A stretch of 64,000 bases of DNA, from positions 2,914,001 through 2,978,000 of the forward strand of contig NC_026659.2 of NCBI RefSeq assembly GCF_000004075.3. The letters are read 5' to 3'. The notes beneath the pieces are model-generated. The model saw only the letters and a list, made by a program, of their open reading frames with translations, did no database searches and was not told the origin of the DNA. This DNA comes from Cucumis sativus. Lineage: Eukaryota; Streptophyta; Magnoliopsida; Cucurbitales; Cucurbitaceae. Below are positions 36,951 through 48,208 of the stretch, piece after piece. Position 1 is the first letter of the stretch. Each line of letters opens with the position of its first letter. A program made the position numbers and the translations under genes.

Positions 36951-39628
36951 AAGATGTACAAAATGTCTCTTTTTCTCGAATCGATAACAAACAACAACGG
37001 TAATCAATTTCAAACAATGAAATTGCATTTGGAGCATAGCTTATTGTAATATTTGAACCAAAACAATGGGCCAACAAACTTTGATAGATTGAATCAAAAT
37101 TTCAACAATAACTATTATTACTTATCAATTCAATAGACCCAAGTCTAGAATCTTTTTTTGTTGACTATTTTACCCTTGAAATAATTTTAAATTTTCAAAC
37201 ATATACTAAATGCAACATAAGCTTTCTTCATTTTCTTTTTTGTTCAAGTCTTTGATCTTAATTATATTCTACTTCAATTTATCATTTATTCCTTTCTTTT
37301 TCCATCCACTCATTCACCCATGCCATCATATTTATATATTCTTTATATTTGTCTACAAAGAAAAATCCATAATATTTACTCACTTCATTCCATATTTAAC
37401 ATGACAATTAATGATAAATAGTTTTATTCTACACATTTCAAATAGTTTTTAAATACCTTTTATTAAAAATAGTATAAAGAAAATTTTCATTCTACTATAA
37501 AGTTTTCATTTGTATGCATAAATATAAAACTAAATTTGGATTAAGGATAAGATATTAGTTTTAGCTAAGCTAAATAAATATAATTTTTTAAAATAATAAA
37601 CAAAACAAATTATTTACACTATATAGAAAAAAATCACTGAAAGACAAAAAAAAAATTAATATATATATATATATTTAAGCACATTGGATTTTTTTAATGA
37701 AATGTAAATATTTTGTTATTTTTTATAATTTATCATATATATATATATAGATTCAAATATTCACATTATTAGTTTTTTAATAAAAGGGTATAGTTGAAAG
37801 ATGAAGGAGAGATCAACTTTTAAGGTTAGAAAATTTAGTGGTGCATTTTTTTAACTAGTTTGATATTAGTGCATTGCATGTGTTGTGTAGATTTAAAAAA
37901 CAAAACTTAATTATAAAGTTTAATAAAATAATTTTAATTTAGGAATAATGAGAGACCTTTCAATAAAATAACTTTAAATATGAGATGTTTTCTCTGAGGA
38001 GTCACACAAGTATTTATAAAATTGTTTTTAGTGTATGTTTGACACAAAGTAACAAGTTTATGATTTAGTCAATTTTTTTAAAATAATCATTTCTTAACTT
38101 TTTTTTTATTAGTGTGTATTTACCGAAAGAAAAATTAAAATAAGAAGAAAAAGTACACAAGCATTTAAAAAAGAAAAAACTACTATAAACCTACGACCTC
38201 ATTAGTTTATGTGTATATTTACAAAAAAAAAAAAAAAGCTTCAAAACGCATAAAAAACAATAAATCGCTTGATATCTAAATTGCTTCAACCTTGATAAAC
38301 TTCTTGAATTTCATAATTGAAGTCTTCTTCTCCATCCTTTCAATATGTGAGAATCATACGAGAAATAAAAGTAAGTGAATCTATGTGTATTGAAAAAAGA
38401 ACTTCAAAGTCTAAATAAAAATAATTAAATCACCATATATGTAGTGATGTCTCATTCCTACACCGAGAAGAGATACCTGAAGCAAAAATATTCAAGACGA
38501 TAATTACTTTTAGAATTATAAAAAAAACAATGAAAACAAAAGCTTAAACAAGGTTGAGATTGCCATGAAAAAAGAAATTGGAGAGAGCAAGCGATAGAAA
38601 GAAAGGAAAGGGAAATACCTAAAAGAAAATGAGATGTTTTAATTTACCTACTTGTAGAAAAAAAAAATCGAAAATAGGAAATAAACTAACTATTTACATT
38701 TTATAAGTGTAATGAATTTTGGTGGAGTAAATAATTTGTTTTTTAAGCTCCTTTTTCTAAAAATAGAATATTTGATAAAAATTTATGGTTTTTGTTAAAG
38801 CGTAAATAGTTTGTCATTTTTAAACTAAATTATTACTGTTGTTTTTTATTTTTAATAAAAGAAGTTGTGTCTAATAATTTAAAAGAACGGTAATGTATAG
38901 TAATTTTAGATATAATAATTAAAAAGTTACAAATATAATAAAGATTATTCACGATATACTTTTATTTATAGTTTATTAACTATATATTTGTTTGTTCATA
39001 AATGATAATATATTTATAAATAAAATAAAAGTAGAGGTATTGATGAACTGTTATTATATAATTAATCATACTTAAAATACAAAAGGACAAATTAGTAATT
39101 AGTAATTACTAATTTTGTACGATGACATGCTCACAAAGCATCATAATTACTAAATTGACAAAATTTGTCTTCCAAATATTTATTGATGCTATATAATAGT
39201 AGTTGTATTATAAAGGAATTTTAAAATAGAAACGAGAAATTAAATTAATTTTCTTAAAATAATATACACAAAATAAGTATACAAATATATATATATATAA
39301 CATTTCTACTATCACCAACCATCTTCTGCCGATGATAAGACATATAGTCGCTAGTTTATCATGAATAGATTACATATATACTGAGAGTATTGTATTTATA
39401 ATTTTTTAAAAATATTATTACACATAAAATTATTATTTCTAAATTGAAATAAAGGTAATTTTCAGTTTTCTCTTCAAATTGTTTATCTTGAAAAAAATTC
39501 TATAATGGAAATTTTCAATCTAGCAATAGTGGACTAAAAATATGCAAATAATAGCAATGGTTTCCACATATTTTTTCCTAATATTCTAAGTTTACCAATA
39601 TATACATATTTTATATACTTTATATATC

Positions 39629-39820
39629 GCACAATCAACTAATACACTAGATATGGATTCTATAATTTGAACGACTTATATTATCATTTTTTTAATTTTA
39701 TTGTCATAAATTTAATTTTACTTGTTTGATAAATACGTGTATATGTTGTACACCGATCAACTAATATAATCGATGTAGATCATATAATTTGAACAACTAT
39801 CGTTACCATTATTTTAATTG
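39629..39820. repeat. Imperfect direct repeat pair, about 70 bp each
   Basis: Segments 39629-39700 and 39749-39820 share 'atcaactaata', 'gatgtagat/gatatggat', 'ctataatttgaacgac/catataatttgaacaac' and 'ttatcatt/ttaccatt' in order. The spacing is about 120 bp. This could be the start of a decayed tandem array. Confidence 0.45.
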
Positions 39821-39898
39821 TATGGTTGGGACTACGATGATGTGATTTAGGTTATAGTGCTAGTAGTATTATATCTACAATAATCATTAAAAATTCAC

Positions 39899-40330
39899 TT
39901 CAAGTATAACATTGATGTATCAATAGTATATTGATACTCATTTAAAATATAGTTTGAGAATATAAATACCAAATCATTACCGTTCAAAATACAATTTTAA
40001 ATATACTATTGGTGTATAAGTAGTTTATCCTTACTCGTTCAAATTTTATTTAAATTAGTATAACATTTCAACTATATCACTACTGTATCAATAATGTATC
40101 AAATTTTATTCTAAACAAGATCTCAAGTATAACATTGGGTTATTAGTCAAATATCACATCATGAAATCAAAATTACTTAATTTGAAGTATACCTTGACGT
40201 AATATTAGCATATTGATACTTTTAATATATTCAGTTGTTCAAGTATATTGTTAGAATATCAATACATGCTGAAAATTAAATTTCAAATATAACATTGTTA
40301 TATCGATAACTCATCAACACTCTTTCATAA
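39899..40330. repeat. Degenerate tandem array of 'caagtataacattg...tatcaata' units
   Basis: The phrase 'tcaagtataacattgatgtatc' followed by 'aatagtatattgatac' recurs in altered form about every 60-120 bp (near 39900, 40060, 40130, 40190, 40245 and 40290). It reads as an old minisatellite or decayed transposon interior. It is not coding. Confidence 0.4.
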
Positions 40331-40943
40331 TGCTGACTTATAGTTAAACTCTATATTTTGATGATACAAACATCGGAAAAACAATACTCTTGAAACAAAT
40401 GAATTAAATTCATAAAATAATAAAAAACGCACAAGCACTCGTTGATATATAAATTTATGAATAGAAATTTTGGTATATCAATATAATTAATATATATTAA
40501 ACTAACATGAACTATAGGGACCGTCTCCTTTTATTTTTGCTACTAGCTAGGCCAACAAATGATTGTTTACAATCTATCTATGGTCTATCATAGTTTATGG
40601 CGGTCAATTATGAATATGTTATGATATTTTTGTAAATATACCGTGATACGTGTATATATATATATATATTTATTGGTTGATTTTGTTAGGTTTGTAAATA
40701 GAAAAAATAATTATTAAGAAACTAAGAACCAATAATATGAAAATTTAGAAACTTGTAATTTAATAAAAATGGGTTTTTTTTCTTATAATAAATACTAATG
40801 AAAGAAAATCAGTTAAATTACTGAAAAGGGCGTGGATGATCGTGGAATCATTCAATAAATTACAGAGGCACCTTTATCTATCAATGCAAGAAAGGTAAGG
40901 GGTAAATGCGTAAATAAGCATAGCGTAAAACCGTGGACGCAAA

Positions 40944-41168
40944 ATGAACCGCGCTTCGGCTCTTCATCTCTCTCATATAAGTTCGGCGACCACGGAGCCC
41001 ATTAGCACATTTCACACCAAAAGAAACAAACTCATTCTTCTTCTTTCTCTTTCTCCTCCGCTCACGGTGGCTCCGCCGAGCTTCCACGACTATCTCGACT
41101 CTCAGCTCATTCATCTCTACAAGCCACAGAAGTTCGTTTCACAACGTTTTTGTACTTACAGATTGTGA
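40944..41168 (+). other. Leader region with a 74-codon upstream open frame
   Basis: Directly before the DUF1639 gene is a CT-rich, less AT-rich stretch that looks like a 5' untranslated region. It contains an ATG-started frame of 74 codons (40944-41168) that ends 84 bp before the main start. It has no family resemblance. If the transcript starts upstream of 40944, this frame would act as an upstream ORF limiting translation; otherwise it is just leader. Confidence 0.3.
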
Positions 41169-41252
41169 AAGTTTTGTTTCAAGAAGAAGTGTTCTGCGTC
41201 TTACGTCGTTTTGTAGGTAGAAGATTGTAGACGTTGTTTTGTTGGATTTTCA

Positions 41253-42260
41253 ATGGCGACAGGTCCGGTTAAGTCTCAGCCTTTGCATAACTTTGCTTTG
41301 CCTTTTCTGAAATGGGGTGGGAAGAACCAAACCAACAGCAATCACCGCATTCGACGGGCAATCGGCGGCGGCGGCGGTGACTCATCGCCTGCTGTCGATC
41401 ATTCTGAACCGGAGTCTGAAGCAGACTCTAAGCCTCAACTTCGAGTTGGATCGCGGACGGTTCGGAACAGATTGGCGTTTTCGCCATGCTCACTTGGAGA
41501 TAAATTCGCCAAGCATTCTGAAGGTGAGGTTGGAGATGAAGTTGTTAAGGAGCAGAAGCGGGAAGGTGAGGAGGTTGAGGGGGAGGAGATAGTGCAGAAG
41601 CCTTGGAATCTTAGACCGCGGAAGGGGACGTCGTTGAGAGGTTATGGTGATTTAAAGAATGGAGGTGACTTGCAAGAAATGGACGGGGCAGTTTCATCTG
41701 CTGCTGGTGCATCTCAGCAAGGAGAGAATCCGCAGCCGAAATCGCTACGGTTGCGGGGATTTACTGAGTCGCATAGAATAGAGAAGAAGGATAAAAGAAA
41801 ATTCTGGATCGCTCTGTCGAGGGATGAGATTGAGGAAGATATATTCATCATGACTGGATCTAGACCTTCTCGGCGGCCGAAGAAGAGACCTAAGAATGTT
41901 CAGAAGCAACTCGATGTATGATTTTTTCTGAAATTTTCTTGCCATTTCTTTTCTGCTTGGTGGTACTGAAATTATTTCATGATTCTCTTTCCTGATTCCT
42001 AATTTCTTGGTCATCTCTCAGACCGTGTTTCCTGGACTGTGGTTGGTCGGAGTTACTGCCGATTCCTATCGTCTCGCCGATTCTCCGGCCAAGGTACTTT
42101 AAACACTTTCTTCCTGCTCGTAATTAAATGCAATTTCTATCGAATTCCAAACACGACGGTGCATTAATGTAAATATTTAATTGATTTCGTTTGTCAAACT
42201 TGACAAACTAGAGATTTTTCGTTTTCCCACATGGTTTAATTCTTGTTATTGCAGAGATAG
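41253..42260 (+). CDS. DUF1639-family protein, about 246 aa
   Basis: Exon 1 is 41253-41915, exon 2 is 42022-42093, and exon 3 starts at 42255 and holds only Arg plus stop. The family's signature is at the end of exon 1: RKFWIALSRDEIEEDIFIMT, then GSRPSRRPKKRPKNVQKQLD, continuing in exon 2 as TVFPGLWLVGVTADSYRL. The N-terminal two thirds are low-complexity, charged and Gly/Glu-rich. The function of DUF1639 proteins is unknown; the basic RRPKKRPK cluster suggests nuclear location (inference). The family often ends in Lys-Arg, which favours the spliced end (SPAKR, stop 42258-42260) over read-through to VL and stop at 42100-42102 (247 aa). Possible untranslated 3' exons follow. Confidence 0.82.
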
Positions 42261-45200
42261 ACACGACCACGATAATATTTTTTTGATCTTTGAAGTTGGG
42301 ATAGTTTGCCTCGCCTGCCTTGATTGAGACCCATGTTGGAGGTATACTGTTCTTACTTCTAGGAAGAAGAAATGAAATCAAGATTCAAATCGATCACATA
42401 GGGAATTCCAATTTTTCTATGCTTTTGTTTCCTCTTGTAATAATCTTCTACGGTCCAATGCAAGAGCAGGTTCTAATGTTAGTCTTCTGACTGGGTAATT
42501 TTATTATGTAACATGAAAGTAGAGGTAAAGTAGGTCGAAATGAATCTTGTTATAAGGTTTTTTTTATTAAAGCCTTTTGTGATATAGTATGGAATTTCAT
42601 TGCTCATGTGAACAATTCTTATTTGTTGATCAGTTATAATGTTTGACAGGCTTCCCTAGATTGCTGGGGACAGATTATCCAAAGCTTGGTTTCTTTTGCA
42701 TAATCTATATCTTGTAGTAATTCATTCTTTCTTTCAGGTAGAACTTTCATTCACATGCTTCAAGCTATTGCTGATGTTGATTTTGATAGTTTCCTATCCT
42801 TCCTTCATGTCCCTGATATCGGTCGTTCTTATTGTTTTAATGGGCTAGAAGCGGCTTCTTGCTTCATCTTTTTCTTGTCAGTCATATTCTGAATGAACCT
42901 TCTAGCTCTGCATCATTTTTAATATTTGGGTCTTTGGGATATCTGAGCATTAACTTTGTGAATGTTCGAATCTTTTCTCTTAAAGGTCCTTTGCATTACT
43001 TGGCTTTCACCATTTTCCTAGTACTCAATTCTATGTGTTTGCCTTAAAACATCTGAGGTAAGTAGTTATTGTAACTATAATTTGGTTCTGTGAGTTCCAT
43101 AAATCTCAACACTGTGGATAATTTCTTGTTCTTCATTCTGTTTTGTTCTGAATTTATATGAGAGGCTAGGCTGCTTTCATATGATAAGTTCCTCCTATTA
43201 GAACTCAAGGATATGTTGTGCGTGAAAACTTCTTAACCAAGACTAAAATCCATCATGTAATTTTGCACGACTGTCAATCACATGGTCATCTGTGGCTTTG
43301 ATGAAAATAAATTCGTTTTCTATATTCCTTGTCTGTAGATTCTGACATTTCTCTGCTTGGGTCTTTTCTTCTCCTTTTTAAGAAACCGTAAGCACTTATT
43401 TGGTAGAGATTCAGGCTCTGTTTGGAAAAGCTTCATAAATGCTAAAAGAAAGTGGTTTGTGCAAAAAAATACTCTCTAATACTTTATGAATCTTTCCATG
43501 ATAGATAATGAGCATAATTATGTTATGTGATTCCAATTTGCTTCATTTTGTTCTTTTTAATGGGTCCAAGTCAAATTTATGATTTAGAATTTTGATCCTA
43601 CATGTAGCCTCTTCTTCTTTGTTTTTCCATGTCTGCAAATTATACCAACCTCAACCTAGTTTTTCCAAAAACATTCTCTTAGTATTCTTAACTTCATTAC
43701 TTGCATTTCAGTTCGTGTTTTTCCAAATGTTTCTTCGACCCATCTGCAGGGGAGAATACATAGAGCATCACTCTTGAAGATTGAATGGGTGACTACTAAA
43801 ACAGTCTTTGTGTGTGTGTGTATTTGGTAGGTTGGTTGGTTGGTAGTGTTTTCAATTTCTGATAGTGAACTGCCATTGTTTTGATATGGAAGCAAAACCT
43901 TTGTTGTTCTTAACTCCCATTTGGCCTTTTTCTTGAATACACATATTCTTCTTAGATGATGACTGAAGTCTCCATACTTGACTTTGTGGAATTTGATGTG
44001 TTCCTTCCTATGATTATTATTTTTTTTAGGAAGATTTCTTGCTATGATTATTGTATTCATAGAACTTGCTCAGTTGCGATATTAACTACAAATATAATAA
44101 AATTTAGAACCAACTATATGACTATAGCGTAGACCATATTCCTAGACCATATTCCAAGCAGTAGTCTATCAATGATAAAGTCTACTATCAATGGATTTTG
44201 CTATGTTTGGAATTAATTTACCGTTTTGGTATACAAACAGGAATTCAAGTCTTCTGCTATTTTTTTTTTTTGGTAGTTGGAATTTGATAGGAGAATTCCT
44301 GGGTTGGAAGTCAAATTTGAGTTAAGTATTTTAATTATTAATCGTTTTAATTTAGACCTAGTCCTGTTTAGAATTTTATTTTGCCTCTTGAATTTTCTAT
44401 AAAATGTCGTTTTTGGTCAATGGTACATTTTAATTGATATAAACCTTACATGTTGACACCCATAATTGATGGTAAAGACCAAAACAAATTGTCTCAAAAT
44501 ATGAAACTAAAAAAAGAAATTAGAAAAACTAAACCATGATTTGGATCAAATTATTATTAATAGTTAAAATATAATTATTGCCATCTCTAACCACATTCAT
44601 TTATTGCTTAATACCTAAACTTATGAAAGTGGGTTTAAATAACATAGTGTTTTTCCCTTTATTAAATTTTCTTAATAAAAATGTGCTAAAAAGTTGTGGT
44701 CAATTTACAATTATATCGTAGTTATGGTGTAGGTGAAAATTCATATATTATTATGATTATTAATTCGAATTTTGTAAATTTCGTGAGTAATGTGAAAATG
44801 AAAAGGTTTGAATTGTAAACTTAGTCGATTTGGAATGTGTGTGTTGGATTGGAGGACCATTTTAGTAAAGAAAAATATAAATTTCTTTTGAAGAAAAAGT
44901 AGAACATATAATTTGTTCACACGTGATTCTTAAAAAAAATTATCTTAGAGAATTAAATGTGAATGCTGCATTGATTTTTAAATTTGTTTATGAAATTAAA
45001 CATTGAATGCTGAATTATTTTTAAAAATGTTCTCTTCCTGTCAAAATTTGATTAGAAAAAACAAGTTGTTTTTAACCGTAATAAATTTATAATTTAAGAA
45101 AAAAATAACGTGTAAAACGAAAAATAAATTTCTAGATACCTCAAATGAGTAATGTGAAGTGACATGACCCGGCTAATTTTTTTTAAACATTTCAGATTTG

Positions 45201-48200
45201 TCCTCCCTTCTTATTTTCTTTCGTTTTATTTGGTTATTCAAGAAACAATCAAATCTAAAGTATTGTATCTTTTAATTTTTTGTTTCGAAATTGTTAAAAT
45301 ATTTGTCTATTTGTTATATTTTTGAAAAAACTTCGATAAGAACATTCGCTCTTGGTTGAATTGTCACACTTGAATTTGAGGAAATTCTTTGCCATTTATG
45401 ATATTTTCTCTATTTTTTAAAAATATATTTTTCATAAATGCTCATTTTTATTAAATGTTTGTTCTCAATTTTTTTCTTCCCATTTTATCCTTGAAATTAA
45501 GATCGAATTAAATATAACATTGTTTATATGTTTGACAATATGTGAAAGGAAAGATCAAACCTTTTAACTTCGAAATCGATAATATAAATTTTATATCAAT
45601 TGTACTATACTCATTTTAATAAGTAAACATCATTTTTTTTTACATTAAAAAAAGTTAACACAATTTGCAAACTTGTAAAATCATGCCTACAATGACTTTC
45701 AATAGGTTTAGGATTATTTACGTTGAAATTTATAGTTTAACTATTATATTTAAAATCGTGGGTTTGAGATTTGTTTGACCACTCATACTTTTAATTCATG
45801 CTCGTCTTGTATTTGGACAAGTGTCTTTCTTAATTGGTTAAAAACTCATATGGTATTACACGACGTTTGCAAAAATAACAATTTTTTTTACGATAATAGA
45901 ATTCATTAAAAAACCGATAACTCTATGATAACCCTTTGATATTATACTATTGTTTTTCTTTAGGAAAAGACACGAATAACTCTATTGATTTTCATTGTAT
46001 TATTGTTGGAGTCGAGAAGAAAGAGATGGAAGATTTGGGTCATTAATTTTTTTTTTAGGTAAAGACTACATTAATTACCTAATGTAAAGCTGTCCATCAA
46101 AATAGGGTTTTAAATGAGGTAAGGAAATTGTTTGATTCCGTTCCTTTAAGAAAAGAAAAACCATAAGATTTGGGAAAATGCCATAAATTGGAGAGGTAAA
46201 AATGATATAGAAAGTTTATGGAAAATGAAATTTGATAAATATGGAAGAAAAAAGAGTAGATTACAACTAGAAAATGTGCAGATAATGAAATTAATGGAGA
46301 GGAAATGTGGATTTTGAAAATTTTCTCCATTGAGAATGGTAAATATTTTATCACCTAATATAGAAATCGAGCATTGAAGTATTTTAATACATGTTATACG
46401 TAATCGGTGTGTTTGGTTTCATTTTGAAAACAAAGATTACATACTCAAAAGACTCAAAAAAAGTTGAAGTGGACGATAACCATGTCTAGCAACGGCCTCT
46501 AGTTTATAGTGAATTCTAGTCGACTTCGACTGTCAATGCTACCAACGACTATCTCAAATGTTATACTCTAGAGATATACTTTCAATCAACTACAACCACC
46601 AACAACCAACTCTAATTCCTAATTATAGTAACCAATCAAATCGACCATACAATGAAGCAAACGAAAATAGTCACTATAAGTGATTTTTTTTAATTGAAAA
46701 ATTGCCGAAAGTGATAAATTTAAAATAAGATATTTAATGAATCGCATTTTTTTTTTCTGTTTTTGCCAATGTGACCTTTTTTTAGTGTATAAAAGTTTAT
46801 CAAGTATATATCAATATCGAATGCTTACTTTATTCTTTTTTATATTTGATAGAATGAATATGCTTTTTTTTTATATTTGATAGAATGAATATGCTTTTTC
46901 TTTTGCAATTTTTTCAAAAGTAATAAGTTTGAGTGATGAATCTAATTTTTAAAACATAATATATTTGCCAAATTTAGGAAATATTCTCAACTGTATCACA
47001 ATGGCAAAATATACTTTTTATTTTTTATTTGTTTATATTTAACTATATTTACAAATAAGTTTGATATTTTTCAGAATATATTGAAAAGGGGCAAGGTGTT
47101 TAAATAAAAATGAAAAATTTTCCTTAGGAAAATTCAAACATGCCCACCTATTAGGCAATAACTACAAACTTGCCACATGCAACTAATAATAGGAAAAATA
47201 ATTTAACTTAATAACTAAGGAGAGAGAAACTTAATAAATTATGGAGTAAACTTTACTTACCCTAAAATAAATCCAAAATATTAACAAAATTTGATAAATA
47301 TGCAACTAATTTTGTTTGATATATTTTTTGTGTGTGATATTTTGGTTGAAATCATTAATTAAATTGAAAATTCCACCCTCATAGTTTTAGAAAAGTCCAT
47401 AAACTTTGATATTTACATAATTATGTTTCATGAGCTGTTTAGGTACACTATAATACCCCTATTGAATGTATCTCCCCATATTTAATGCAAATTGATTTTT
47501 TTTTTATTATAGGTAGACAATCAAACATTTACATATTAATTTCCATTATTTCTAAAAATATTTATAGATATTACAAAATTATAAAATTACTTGCATCTTT
47601 TTCTAATTTTACTATATATATAAATAAACAATTTTCTAATTCTAAATTTCGATGAATTTAGGATCACTCTCTAGTATGTCAGAAAAAGAATATATAATTA
47701 TAGATTTTTGGTCTTTGAGTATCAAAATTTATGTCTATAAAGTTTTAAATTCTTTAAAATTCACTGATATATTAAAATTAAATTAAAAGGAAAGAATTTA
47801 TTTGACAAACTTTAGATTTAGATTTATCTCTAAATAGATCTATTAATTTGATAAAAATTTAAATTTGTACCAAATCTATTAAACACAAATTTGAAAGAAT
47901 ACTTTTAATACATATATTGTTTTTTAAAACACATGACATTGCATTGACAGTTGTTGATTTCTTCAAATTTAAGTTTCAATTATAAATCTCTTGAACTGAC
48001 ATAATGATCATCATTGTAGAATTTAATAATAAAATTAAAAAAATAAAAAATAAATTGTCCTTCAAAAAGAAAAAAAAAAGGTTACCACAAATTGATTAAT
48101 TGGAAAACAAGGAATTGAAAAAAAATATTTTTTACTATATAAAAGTATAGTATTTGAGGGTTGAAGGTATTTTGATTGAATTCTTAAAATTGTTATCTCC

Positions 48201-48208
48201 CTCTAAGG
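42261..48208. other. Gene-poor region downstream of the DUF1639 gene
   Basis: The first 1.7 kb (to about 44,060) is less AT-rich and may include long 3' untranslated sequence or a decayed gene, but no frame or family could be supported. It contains a GT/GGTT simple repeat (43,808-43,850). From 44.1 kb on the DNA is AT-rich, with a 'tagtctatcaatgataaagtctac' type block near 44.16 kb (a style of word common in cucurbit repeats), a partial copy of the AT-rich repeat family near 45.86-45.96 kb, and a tandem duplication at 46.83 kb. No gene seen. Confidence 0.45.
46833..46894. repeat. 31-bp tandem duplication
   Basis: A unit ending 'tatatttgatagaatgaata' plus TGC occurs twice head to tail (46833-46863 and 46864-46894), nearly identical. 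It is recent, non-coding slippage or a duplication. Confidence 0.7.

Larger units (their letters stand above)
31744..40943. other. Gene-poor AT-rich region of about 9 kb
   Basis: No gene is supportable; open frames are short and without family character. Contents: two related AT-rich repeats (32941-33165 and 35755-35970), a primer-binding-site-like word after an LTR-like start (33.66-33.72 kb), a strand-skewed CA-rich patch (34.43-34.80 kb), a possible LTR remnant (36.42-36.95 kb), several AT microsatellites (37.66, 37.74, 39.29, 40.66 kb), a direct repeat pair (39.63-39.82 kb) and a degenerate tandem array (39.90-40.33 kb). This looks like old transposon debris. Confidence 0.5.

Noticed and set aside
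42859-43047. Hydrophobic 62-codon frame downstream of the DUF1639 gene
   Set aside because: No family resemblance and no splice context; probably chance in T-rich DNA.
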